A DNA stretch of 39,288 nt. It comes from Desulforamulus aquiferis (lineage in GTDB: Bacteria; Bacillota; Desulfotomaculia; Desulfotomaculales; Desulfotomaculaceae). Numbering within the stretch: the stretch's first letter is position 1; every line of letters begins with the position of its first letter. The stretch is from positions 102,847 through 142,134 of the forward strand of contig AWVY01000056.1 in NCBI GenBank assembly GCA_004143605.1. Reading direction: 5' to 3'. The translations under genes were made by a program, and so were the position numbers. The notes under the pieces are model-generated. The model ran no database searches. It had not been told where the DNA came from and worked only from the letters and a program-made list of their open reading frames with translations. Positions 27,252 through 35,981 of the stretch are shown here, one piece after another.

Positions 27252-28431
27252 CTAATTCTGCTCCTCGACTTCTGTTTTCAGCTCTAAAAAATCCGGCTTA
27301 CTCCTATCCACCACTGTGTATCCTCAGCGTACATCCGGTTAATCCAGGCAACTGGGTGTACGTCCTCTGGCCTGTCCTTGCTCAAAACAGCCACCGTCTC
27401 CGCGGCAATCCTTGCTGAGTCCCGGATGTTCGTGTTGTATTTTTTCCAACTGTGATGTACATTAAAGGGGTTATTGGCAATAACTCGGGCATCCTTGTCT
27501 GTACTAGGAACAAAAGACTGCTCTTGACCAGTGATGGCGATTAGGAAAAGGGGATTCACGTTAAATTCCTCACCAGCCTGGATCAGCGCCGAAAGGTATG
27601 GTTCTCCGGCAAGGACAGAATTTCTTTTTCTCAGTGAACTCTCCAGTTTCGCCGGGTCAATGTCCCTGTAAAACAAGTCGACCGGCAGGATGGTCTCGCT
27701 GTATTTACCCATTTCATCTACTTTCGCTGCTGGCTTCTCCCCGGACCTGCCTGAAATTGCTGGAGCAATGGACGTGTAAAAAAGGTCTTGCGGCAGTTGA
27801 AACAGCAAGATAACCATTATAATGAGGAAAGCAGTCAGCAGCCGGGAGGTAGTCTTATGACGAACTTCAGCTGTAGACCATGAGACGGCGGCAGCTGACG
27901 CCACAGTTTCAAAATTCGTTCCCTGATTGATAGGGACTTCCGCCGAATCGTTTGTTGTCAACCGTCCTTCTACTATTACTGTCGAAACAGGCACCTGCTT
28001 TTCAGCAAGACAACTCAAAACCGCGGGGTCCTCCACCGCACTGTGGCAAAACTCGTGCGTTAAACTACGGAGTATCTCCCGGTTACCGGGACCCCCTGCA
28101 AACGGCTCACCCACCGGGCAAGGGATTCCATGTCCTGGCGGTCATTATCACGTACTTCAAGGCAGGCACGGAAAACCGCATCCGCGTATATATTATAGTT
28201 GTTTTCCAAAACGGCGTTACGGAGAACATCTGTCCTGATCCGGTCCCTTTGTTTTTCCTCAAATTCCTGGATGTGCCCGTCAATGATTTTATGAATGGCC
28301 CGGGCAAAAATGATAGCCCTTTCTCTCTGGCTTTTAGCAGAAAATTTCTTCTGAATATTATCCCTTATTGCAAAGACATGTTCATGTTTCAGTATCGGTT
28401 TAGTTTCCAAATCCCGGAGAATAACCTGCAT
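27252..28431 (-). CDS. Membrane-anchored protein with lysozyme/glucosaminidase-like domain, frameshifted
   Basis: About 393 residues after correction. A cytoplasmic-side N-terminal part of ~185 residues (KHEHVFAIRDNIQKKFSAKSQ..) precedes one transmembrane helix (LLTAFLIIMVILLF). The outer part has YLSALIQAGEEFNVNPLFLIAITGQEQSF, with a candidate catalytic Glu, then NNPFNVHHSWKKY, like glucosaminidase or lysozyme-fold domains. Frame breaks near 28112 and 27295; after the second the protein ends DFLELKTEVEEQN at 27252. HEFCH in the N-terminal part matches HExxH, probably by chance as that side should be cytoplasmic. Likely trims peptidoglycan. I do not recognise the full-length architecture. Confidence 0.55.
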
Positions 28432-28464
28432 TTCTTTCCCGTCCCTCTGTCTTCTTAGTAAATT

Positions 28465-28623
28465 CTACCATAAGATGATTTGTTCCGGGAGAGAAAAATT
28501 GTATAGATACCCCATTATCCGACCGAAGAGATAATCCCTAATAACCTTGATGTTCTTTGCTTGCATAGCTTTTCTCAAATGCAGGGCCATAGCAAAGTCA
28601 ACTATAGCCTTGAAACGTCATTC
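28465..28623 (-). pseudogene. Unrecognised C-terminal gene fragment fused behind the DHHW gene
   Basis: An open stretch without a proper start reads FKAIVDFAMALHLRKAMQAK, continues NIKVIRDYLFGRIMGYLYNF, and stops at 28465. It overlaps the last codons of the truncated DHHW gene in another frame. It is protein-like, but I do not recognise the family. It looks like the tail of another gene joined here by rearrangement. Confidence 0.35.
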
Positions 28624-28937
28624 TTTAGTTCGTTTGTAAAGTAATATAGCTCACCTTTAAATAAAATTTGATTGGAGCCTTCCTGAATATGAATCCAAAA
28701 GTTTCGAAAAGGGAACTGATCTGAAAAGTATGATTCAACCTTAGCCCCATAACTGCCATTTAATACCTTTTCAGTAGAGAAATCAGGCCATTGTGCTAAG
28801 TAACGTCGTTCCTCTTTCGAAAAGGTTTTATCAGGTAGGGCCAGGTGCAATATAAACATAGCAAGTATAAACAAAAGTGGAAACATACACATTATATTCT
28901 GTATAATAGTGCAGTTTTTGTTGTTATTTATCCGCAT
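28602..28937 (-). pseudogene. Truncated DHHW/AlgJ-like acetylation-associated protein
   Basis: 111 residues: one helix (IMCMFPLLFILAMFILHLAL), then DKTFSKEERRYLAQWPDFSTEKVLNG and YFSDQFPFRNFWIHI, the typical start of DHHW (AlgJ/AlgX-like) proteins, which help acetylate exported polysaccharides beside an MBOAT protein. Full proteins are about 350-400 residues; here the frame ends at LKNDVSRL and nothing of the SGNH-like catalytic part follows in any frame. Unlike the other broken genes, this one is really shortened. It lies 15 bases after the MBOAT gene. Confidence 0.7.
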
Positions 28938-28951
28938 ATCAATCCTCCATG

Positions 28952-30354
28952 TTAAAATCGAAAATAGATAAATGGGTTGTAGGTTGAACTAACCATATAT
29001 GTTGTTAAAAAAAACATTAGTACAGAATAGTACACGTTTACTGCTAATCTGTAAATATTGCAATGAATTCTTTTAAATAATAATGCCAGCATCTTCGGCC
29101 AAGGCGAAGCGGCAATGATACAAACAATATATAAGACGGCATAGGCTTTTAGCTTCACAATTGCTTGATTATCAATAAGCCGTTGCCTCCCACTCCGAAC
29201 ATGATCCATAGAAAACCCAACCCATCAGTCAGGTTGGAAAATTCAAAAAACACCCAGCCTATAACAACAAACAGCAATAAATATACATGATGGACAATCT
29301 TTGGCCATCGTGTCATGCTTTTCTGCAAAAACAATTTTTCTATTAATATTAAAGTTCCAAAATAAAGGCCCCATAAAACAAAATTCCAGCTTGCACCATG
29401 CCAGAGCCCTGTGAGAAACCATACCATGAACAGGTTCCGTATCAGTTTCCACTTACCGACACGGCTCCCGCCGAGGGGAATATATACATATTCCTTAAAC
29501 CATGATCCGAGGGAGATATGCCACCTCCGCCAAAATTCCGAGATACTTTGCGAAGTATATGGATACCGGAAATTTTCCTTGAAACGGAACCCAAACATTT
29601 TTCCCAATCCGATGGCCATATCTGAATACCCGCTAAAATCGAAATAAATCTGTAATGTAAAGGCAATAATCCCGGCCCAAGCATGAGCACTGAAATTTCC
29701 GTACCGGGCATGGCTTTTACTTCGGACCATAGCAGACCTATATTATTGGCAAGAAGTACTTTTTCGCCAGACCACACAGGAATCGCTGCATTCCGGAGTA
29801 AAATTTTTGAAATTTATGCTCCTGTCAGCTAACTGTGATTCAATGTCTCCATAGTTCACAATAGGCCCGGCCACCAACTGCGGGAACATAGTAATATAAA
29901 GAGCAAAGAGAATCAGGCTTTTCTGCGGCCTTATTTTTCCCCTGTATACATCAATCACATAGGAAAGTATCTGAAAGGTGTAAAACGAAATTCCTATGGG
30001 AAGCGCCGGTGTTCCCGCATTCAAATTCCAACCGCCAATTGGTGCTATTGTATTTATGATCATACCAAAGTATTTAAAATAAGCGAGACAGCCTAAATTG
30101 AACACCAGGCTTATTATTAAAAAAAACTTCCTTTTTTGTCTGCTGGCATCATCTCTAACTAAGAGAGTACCTATACAGTAATTAATCATTATGGAACTGC
30201 ACATCAATAACACATAGACAGGTTCTCCCCAGGCATAGAAAAACAGGCTTGCAGTAAGCAGGACAATATTCCTCAATTGCTTTCCTAACGAATAATATAG
30301 AATTAATGTAGCCGGCAAAAAAGCAAATATAAAAAACAGACTGCTGAAAACCAT
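28952..30354 (-). CDS. MBOAT-family O-acyltransferase (AlgI/DltB-like), frameshifted
   Basis: Membrane-bound acyltransferase of about 468 residues after correction; the family passes acyl groups across the membrane to surface polymers. Marks: SLFFYAWGEPVYVLLM, YFKYFGMI, PIGISFYTFQILSYVIDVYRG, FPQLVAGPIV, FYSGYSD-like DFSGYSDMAIGLGKMFGF, FWRRWHISLGSWFKEYVYIPLGGSR and the catalytic His in FLTGLWHGASWNFVLWG. At least three frame breaks, near 29780 (G run, then A run), 29690 and 29175, all single-base. Neighbours are an SGNH lipoprotein upstream and the truncated DHHW protein downstream, a common acetylation gene set. Confidence 0.88.
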
Positions 30355-30366
30355 GTGTCCTCTCCG

Positions 30367-30972
30367 CTACATTAATTTTGAAAGCCTCTCCAGCCAAAGC
30401 CAATAAAATTCTTTTTTGAAATGAATGCCATCTTCAGCATATAAATCTGGGTTCTCCTGTGCCAATGTCCCTATGTCTACATAGTTGACTGACAATTTAT
30501 CCGCTAATTCCTTCAAAAGCTGGTTATATTCCTCTATTCCTTTGTAACGGGGCTCTTCTTTTAACGCACTCTGTGTCACAGGTGTAACAGACAGGAGATA
30601 TATTTTACTGTCAGGCAGCCCTTCCATTATCTTGTGAATCAGTTTCTTTAAATCATTTCTGAATAACTCTTTGGGGTCATCGACCGGCATCAAAAGGTCG
30701 CATGATCCCAACATAATAAAGATTTTATCAGGCTTTTTCTCAACCAAAGCATCAATGTTAGCATAAATAAAACCGGCTGTGGCTCCCGCTCCAGCTATTA
30801 CACATTCTTTCGGCAGTATTTCATTAACGGCAAAACCTTCGGTAATGGAATCTCCCATAAATACACTGTTCTTAAAATTAGCTGTAACATCTTTTGCAGC
30901 TGTTGTATTCCCGCAGGCAGTCATACCTAACAGAAGGATACCTATCAGGAAACTGAATATTAATTTTTTCAT
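30367..30972 (-). CDS. SGNH/GDSL-family esterase-like lipoprotein
   Basis: About 201 residues, intact, from ATG 30972 with AAGAGGT upstream. Lipoprotein signal with lipobox LGMTAC (Cys 20), so it is anchored outside. SGNH blocks: FMGDSITEG (nucleophile Ser 42), a block III reading LGSCD where GxND is usual, and DGIHF near the end with the catalytic Asp and His. The missing Asn in block III may alter or weaken the oxyanion hole. It is 13 bases ahead of the MBOAT gene and probably transfers or removes acetyl groups on an exported polymer in that pathway. Confidence 0.85.
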   Translation of the reverse strand: MKKLIFSFLIGILLLGMTACGNTTAAKDVTANFKNSVFMGDSITEGFAVNEILPKECVIAGAGATAGFIYANIDALVEKKPDKIFIMLGSCDLLMPVDDPKELFRNDLKKLIHKIMEGLPDSKIYLLSVTPVTQSALKEEPRYKGIEEYNQLLKELADKLSVNYVDIGTLAQENPDLYAEDGIHFKKEFYWLWLERLSKLM

Positions 30973-31085
30973 AAAAATACCTCTTTTCTTTATTTGATAC
31001 ACAGATATTACAGCAGCAAAATGCAGAACAGGTGCAGATGAGATAAAAGTTCGGATATTATTTTGGTTCTAATTTTTTGCAAAAT

Positions 31086-31113
31086 AAAAAGCCATGAAGT
31101 ATCCTTCATAGCT
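31086..31113 (-). terminator. Terminator after the second sensor kinase gene
   Basis: AGCTATGAAG/CTTCATGGCT stem with a four-base loop and a T-rich tail on the minus strand, about 85 bases after the kinase stop. It separates the two-component pair from the SGNH-MBOAT genes. Confidence 0.75.
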
Positions 31114-31197
31114 GTTTCACCGGTAAAATATTAAATTATTTGAATAAGAGTATCTCAAACAAGGCATATATCTTTCTCTGAAAATATAACTAATGCT

Positions 31198-32932
31198 TTA
31201 TGGTTGTACAGGCAGCGAAAAGAAAAAGCGGACGCCATCTTTCGTATTTTCTACACCATAAATTGCATGATGAAGCTCCAGTATTTCCCTGGATATGGAA
31301 AGTCCAATACCCGTACCTGCTTTGGATGTCCGTGCCTCGACACGGTAGAATTGGTCCCATATCTTTTTTCTGTCTTCCTCTGATATCGGGTTCCCCTGAT
31401 TTTCTACGCTGATTTCCGCCGTCTGTTCATTGCACCTTACAGCAATTACGATTGCATGTCCATCCTCCGTATGCCGGATTGCATTACTGAGGAAATTAAT
31501 AATAACGCGACTGATTAGACCCTTATGCCCCACTACCATTTGAGAACAAAGTCTTAATATAACAGAGAGATTTTTCTCTTGCATTTGCTCAGCCAGCGAC
31601 CTGCATACTTCGGTAATCACTTTATCTATTTTAAAAGGAGCCATTTCAGGTTTATAAGTACCAGATTCAAATTTAGCCAGATCCAGCATATTAACAACCA
31701 GCAAGTCCATCCGTTGTATTTCGTCTTCCATCGCCTGAAAATAATGTTCCCTTTTTTCAGCTGCGATTCCGTCTTTTAAAATAGATAGACAACTTTTCAT
31801 AACGGCAAGAGGCGTTTTCAGCTCATGAGATACCCCTGCAATAAATTCCTTCCTTGTATTTTCCAGTTGCCTCTCCTTATCAAGATCCTGCTTCAGTTGA
31901 CCAATATACGCTTCCATCTGGTTCGACAGGTAATTGATATTTTGGGATAGCTGACCAATTTCATCGGCGGAACGCACCGGTAACTTTTCCGTAAAATCCA
32001 TGTTAGCTATTTTTCCGGTGAGCCGGTTGATGGATATCAGCGGTTTCGCCAGCCACTTAGAAAAAATAAATGCCAAAAATATAACACATATAAAGGCAAA
32101 TCCAAAAAAGTAAGGATAGAATTGCCGTATGACCGATATTGCTTCATCTACCGGCTGAAGAGAAGTCATGGCAAAAATATATCCCGCTACCCCGTTTTCA
32201 ATAACCGGCTCAATGATTATCCTATATTCCGCAAAATTTTCTGTTGCACTAAGTTCTTCTGTACGTTGAAGAGGTTTAGCATTATCAGCTAGCAGACCGG
32301 CTTGAAATTCTTTTACCTGTTCTAAAAAAATCGTTCCCGGTAAGGAAACGAAATACCCTCCGCCCGTTCCGTAAATACAGTTTTCGTTATAGTTCCCCTG
32401 GATAAGCCGGTTACAAGGTGACTATAAGCATTATCGGCATGAGGACCGTGCAGCTTGTTTGCAATGTTTAAATTTACGACCCCCGTCGCATTAGTCTGAA
32501 TCAGATAGGGTATCCTTTCATCTGCAATATTTACTGTATCAATAATTACCTCATCGCCGACTTTTAATGAAGAGCTTACATCGGAAGAAAATTGTCCTTC
32601 AAAGGAATACATTGGAATTCGCAAATTATCCTGGGATTCATTTTTCAATTTCACTTCGATATAGTAATTTTCTACATCGCAGATTCGTCCATATTCATCT
32701 AATTTTGTAATCCAAATATGGTTATTTTTATATAGTTCTCCCGCTGCTGCTTCCACTCCCTTTTTCTCTGCCATCTCTGAGTATTCGTTCATATACACTT
32801 TGAGAGCATCCGATTTCTTATTAATGTAATATTTCTCAAAAAAGTAATTTTGCGTGATTCCAATGAATAAAACATCGTTGAGAATATCAAAACTGTCAGC
32901 ACAAACCATTTAAATACAATGCTTTTTTTCAT
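31198..32932 (-). CDS. Sensor histidine kinase, frameshifted (paralogue of 6165-7872)
   Basis: About 578 residues after correction. Starts with MKKSIVFKWFVLTVLIFS, a long extracytoplasmic domain, a second helix (FFGFAFICVIFLAFIFS), HAMP (SINRLTGKIANMDFTEKLPVRSADEIGQL), HisKA with GVSHELKTPLAVMKS and HATPase with NFLSNAIRHTEDG and GTGIGLSISREIL. Frame breaks near 32875 and 32335. The ATG overlaps the TGA of the regulator gene (ATGA). TSLQP..EA.SVI.QFY before the second helix is shared with the kinase at 6165, showing a common ancestor, but this one lacks the sensor duplication. Confidence 0.88.
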
Positions 32933-33603
32933 AGCTGCTCCTCTTCGAATTTATATCCAGAACGGATAACCGTAACAATGCAGCTACCTTTACTACCCAA
33001 CTTAGCACGCAGATTTCTGATATGGCTGTTCACTGTCTTTTCATCACCATAAAAATCATACCCCCATATCTTAGAGATTAATCGCTCTCTGGTAATTACA
33101 TTTCCTTTATTTTGCATTAAGTAAGCGAGAATTTCAAATTCTGTATGAGTCAGATTAATCGTATTACCATTTACAGAAACAAGTCTTGATCCCATATTTA
33201 AAACGATATCGCCAACTGATACCAGCATTCCGTCCACATTACCTGAGTATTTTTCAAGAAACCGTTTCACTTTTGCCATTAAAACGCGAGGACTATATGG
33301 TTTGATCAGGTAATCATCCGCTCCCAGCTCATATCCCAGAAGAGAATCGTCCTCATCTGAACGAGCAGTTAAAATGATTATAGGGATACTGGATTTTTTC
33401 CGTATTCTGCGGCATACTGACCAACCGTCAACCTTTGGCAGAACAATGTCTAATATAGCCAAATCAACAGAATTTAATTGAAACAGTTCTAAAGCTTTTT
33501 CACCATCTGCAGCCTCTAATACCTGATATCCATCCTCGATTAGATAGTCAATTATCACTTCACGTAAAATATCTTCATCTTCAACAACCAATATTTTATT
33601 CAT
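32929..33603 (-). CDS. OmpR/PhoB-family response regulator (paralogue of 5485-6168)
   Basis: Intact, 224 residues. Receiver: VVEDED at 6-11, phosphoacceptor Asp about 52 (LAILDIVLPKVDG), Lys about 101 (LIKPY). Winged helix: LTHTEFEILAYLMQNKG and KTVNSHIRNLRAKLG. GGAGG lies 6 bases ahead of the ATG. The stop overlaps the kinase start. The genes for acetylation of a surface polymer follow beyond a terminator and are the nearest candidate targets. Confidence 0.95.
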   Translation of the reverse strand: MNKILVVEDEDILREVIIDYLIEDGYQVLEAADGEKALELFQLNSVDLAILDIVLPKVDGWSVCRRIRKKSSIPIIILTARSDEDDSLLGYELGADDYLIKPYSPRVLMAKVKRFLEKYSGNVDGMLVSVGDIVLNMGSRLVSVNGNTINLTHTEFEILAYLMQNKGNVITRERLISKIWGYDFYGDEKTVNSHIRNLRAKLGSKGSCIVTVIRSGYKFEEEQL

Positions 33604-33791
33604 CTCATACCTCCATCTTTGTCCTTATAAACTTAATTAGAGTTAATAATCATAAATAGTAGTTTCAAGGTTTGCTATTTACATTTCAAGTATGCCTTTA
33701 CAAGTAAAATCTTTTGTATTTACACATATATATAGATACTCAATGGAAGAGAAATATTTATTAACGGCATACAAAGCCAAGTAATCACTTG
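33604..33791. other. Upstream region of the second two-component pair with short repeats
   Basis: No gene. TTTACA occurs three times (33678, 33697, 33719) and TTTCAAG twice (33663, 33684), spaced about two helical turns. These could be regulator sites, but the region is AT-rich and such repeats can arise by chance. Confidence 0.3.
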
Positions 33792-33820
33792 AAAAAAAAT
33801 CCCTCTTGAATTCAAGGGGG
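33792..33820 (-). terminator. Intrinsic terminator upstream of the response regulator gene
   Basis: CCCTCTTGAA/TTCAAGGGGG near-perfect stem with eight T on the minus strand. It would end transcripts from the acetyltransferase scraps and the GNAT gene at 34010. Confidence 0.75.
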
Positions 33821-33885
33821 TTATTGAATGTAGGTTAGATTTAAAGATATTATTCTGTCAATGATCTAAAACCAAATTCTGATGT

Positions 33886-33970
33886 TTACTTTTCAAGATT
33901 ATTAAATATCTTCTCTGCATCCCAATTCCACCATTTAAGCTTTAGCACTAATTCTAGGAACGGAGCCTAA
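33886..33970 (-). pseudogene. C-terminal remnant of a Vat/CatB-like O-acetyltransferase
   Basis: The minus strand reads APFLELVLKLKWWNWDAEKI then FNNLEK and a stop at 33886. The WWNW..EKI..N pattern is typical of the C-terminus of hexapeptide-repeat antibiotic O-acetyltransferases (Vat/CatB). No hexapeptide repeats remain upstream. The call rests on this motif alone. Confidence 0.45.
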
Positions 33971-34009
33971 GGGTGTGGGGTAAGTGAAAATCGAATCCGC
34001 TAGGTATTC

Positions 34010-34757
34010 CTACCGCTCAAGCATTTTCTTTAAGTATCCAATATTCAATAAATGTACCGTTTCGAATTTATCACCGTAAAATACAGCCCAATTATTGAAA
34101 ACGCACGGGATCGATTTTGCCTTTTCCAATGTATCAACTGCTATTAAGGTGAGTGGTATATTATTGGCTTTGCAATAGCTTCAATTTGTTCGATACAATT
34201 CGGAATATAAGGACACTGCACACTATAGTAAATAGTCAAGCCGTCTCCTTTGATTGTTTGCTTTTTTACATCTTCTGCAAATCGCGGCGTTGTTCCATCA
34301 AACGACATAGCCATTAAAATGTATTCCTCGCCAATCTTATCAACAGTGTCAAAACCGAACAACTCCATAAACCTCTTATCGGACAGAAACGGCTTTTTCT
34401 TTTTTGAACTAATAATACAAACACCTGACTTGCCCTGTGCTTTCGCGTCGGCGATACAGTATTCGATCAACTCTTTTCCATAACCTTTCCCTTTAAAACT
34501 TCCCGAAACCCATAAGCAATATATGTAAATGTAATTATCGCCGAGAACAGGTGCCCAAGCCTTATCTAGAGGCGCGTACTCTATGAAAACCTTGCCTTTC
34601 TCATTCAATTTTCGGAATACATGTCCTTCGCTGATTCTTTCTTTCAGCCAAGCTTTTTTAACGTCAACCCCGTATTGATGTTTTTATCGGCGATGGCGCA
34701 ACACAAATGCTCACACTCCAGATTGTCTACTGTCAGGTTTACATATTTAGCTCCCAA
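34010..34757 (-). CDS. GNAT acetyltransferase with YoaP-like C-terminal domain, frameshifted
   Basis: About 249 residues after correction. The TTG at 34757 has GAGGAGA 6 bases ahead and starts LGAKYVNLTVDNLECEHLCCAI. After a missing G near 34676 the frame continues GVDVKKAWLKERISEGHVFRKL. GNAT marks: YIYCLWVSGSFKGKGYGKELIEYC (acetyl-CoA loop GKGYGK) and GKSGVCII. After residue ~165 comes a YoaP-like domain with the Cys pair CPYIPNC; a missing A near 34170 precedes IPLTLIAVDTLEKAKSIPCVF and the end LNIGYLKKMLER. The segment 34480-34571 is copied exactly at 35551-35642. Substrate unknown. Confidence 0.8.
34480..34571. repeat. 92-bp exact direct repeat, copy 1 (inside the GNAT gene)
   Basis: Identical over all 92 bases to 35551-35642, same orientation, 1071 bases apart. 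This copy codes the core of the GNAT domain. Confidence 0.97.
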
Positions 34758-34800
34758 GCCTTTATCTCCTCTGTTTAAATTTACGACTTATTACAACTCT

Positions 34801-35364
34801 CTAAAAGAAAATAGTGGTAAAATCATCAAAGGTAATTTTTTCATTAGATCTTATCATAAAAATGTACTTACCTTCTGTTACACTATCAATCGGATATATT
34901 TCCATAGGGTAATCTTCTATCCTTCTATCTGTAATCCCTAAGTAAATACTTGAGGAATGTATCATTCCTGACCTCGTATATAATTCACTCCCCTCAAAAA
35001 CTACTCCATTTTGGATGTTTTCATCATCGTTATAATAACCATAGTTACGAAAAAAACCTTCAACAAAAGTCATATTATTAGGGTCAACTATATATTTTCT
35101 TTCTACATATGGTATATGCGCCATATTAAAAGGTGCTATGGCTTTACCTTTAACGGTACAAAAATTTACAAAAGATTCATCAAGGTATACAATATATCTT
35201 TCATCTTTAGGAAAATTCGCATTTCCAAATACACTAAAGATTATTTCATCACTGCCTATTTTATTTACTAATATTTTCTCATAATACATATTTGTCATAA
35301 CACATATCAGCATGTATACTGTTATTATAATTACAATGTTCTTTCTTATATTAACCTTTAACAT
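34801..35364 (-). CDS. Membrane-anchored protein of unknown function
   Basis: 187 residues, intact; AAAAGGGAG lies ahead of the ATG. One N-terminal helix (NIVIIITVYMLICVMTNMYY) followed by an outer domain of about 160 residues with no cysteine pair, repeat or known motif (YIVYLDESFVNFCTVKGKAIAPFN, IYLGITDRRIEDYPMEIYPI). I do not recognise the family. It is flanked by the two copies of the 92-bp repeat, so the duplication brackets this gene. Confidence 0.6.
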   Translation of the reverse strand: MLKVNIRKNIVIIITVYMLICVMTNMYYEKILVNKIGSDEIIFSVFGNANFPKDERYIVYLDESFVNFCTVKGKAIAPFNMAHIPYVERKYIVDPNNMTFVEGFFRNYGYYNDDENIQNGVVFEGSELYTRSGMIHSSSIYLGITDRRIEDYPMEIYPIDSVTEGKYIFMIRSNEKITFDDFTTIFF

Positions 35365-35436
35365 GCAAATACTCCCTTTTACAATTGGTTTTAGTAAGTT
35401 CCTTGTATTGTAGATATTTCAATAAAATATGGTATA

Positions 35437-35642
35437 TTAACTGATTTGGGTTCTGCCCTCAATACGATATCTTAGTGTTCCAATTCTAAATGTTTCTCTC
35501 ATAATATCATTATTATGGTATCCTGTCGCTAGTCTATTAACATCAGCATAATAACCTTTCCCTTTAAAACTTCCCGAAACCCATAAGCAATATATGTAAA
35601 TGTAATTATCGCCGAGAACAGGTGCCCAAGCCTTATCTAGAG
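35437..35642 (-). pseudogene. Chimeric fragment: GNAT core joined to an unknown tail
   Basis: The minus strand reads the duplicated GNAT segment (..YCLWVSGSFKGKGY) in frame into YADVNRLATGYHNNDIMRET and then FRIGTLRYRIEGRTQIS, with a stop at 35437. The tail is protein-like but unrecognised. No start codon or ribosome site precedes it. Confidence 0.55.
35551..35642. repeat. 92-bp exact direct repeat, copy 2
   Basis: Identical to 34480-34571; the match stops sharply at both ends (C versus A on the left, G versus T on the right). Perfect identity over 92 bases means a recent copying event or an assembly join. Confidence 0.97.
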
Positions 35643-35761
35643 TGCTTTAAAATCAAATTTAGCAATAAAATCGGAAGATAATTTAACTACCAATGATGGC
35701 TATCCGCCTCTGGTGAAACGTTCCCACTATTACAGAGATCGGTTAGCTCAAGCAATATAGA
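35643..35761 (+). pseudogene. Unrecognised C-terminal gene fragment
   Basis: The plus strand reads SALKSNLAIKSEDNLTTNDG then YPPLVKRSHYYRDRLAQAI and stops at 35760. No start codon context. It is protein-like and wedged exactly between the GNAT copy and the trmO-tail copy. Family unknown. Confidence 0.4.
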
Positions 35762-35852
35762 GACTTTGACTGTACTACCATCTTTAGCTTCTAGTCCTAA
35801 AAATAAATATAGGGATGTGCTGAAACTTAACATTTCGGCACACCCCTGAACC
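35762..35852 (+). repeat. Copy of the trmO 3' end and its hairpin
   Basis: About 92% identical to 20294-20382 with one extra A. It codes DFDCTTIFSF-stop, matching DFDWTTVFSF-stop of trmO, and includes the AGGGATGTGC hairpin with one stem mismatch. It is the remnant of a second trmO-like locus or a moved 3' end. Confidence 0.85.
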
Positions 35853-35981
35853 ATTCTTAATAAAAACTCTTAATAAAAACAGGTTCTTGATAAATCCTTT
35901 TCGAAATTTTTATCAAACCGGAAGTGAGAATCAATAAAGATGTCCATCTGCTTTTGACACTAAAGTTTAACCAATTTCTCA
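35853..35981. other. Non-coding region, only a short duplication
   Basis: The motif TTAATAAAAAC(T)CT occurs twice near 35860-35880. No gene, hairpin or promoter was evident. Confidence 0.4.

Noticed and set aside
28050-28070. Zinc protease motif HExxH (HEFCH)
   Set aside because: Kept only as a remark: the surrounding sequence does not resemble a metalloprotease and the motif lies on the predicted cytoplasmic side.
33678-33724. PhoP-type box made of TTTACA repeats
   Set aside because: Spacings of 19 and 22 bases do not fit the 11-base rule throughout, and such words are common in this AT-rich stretch.
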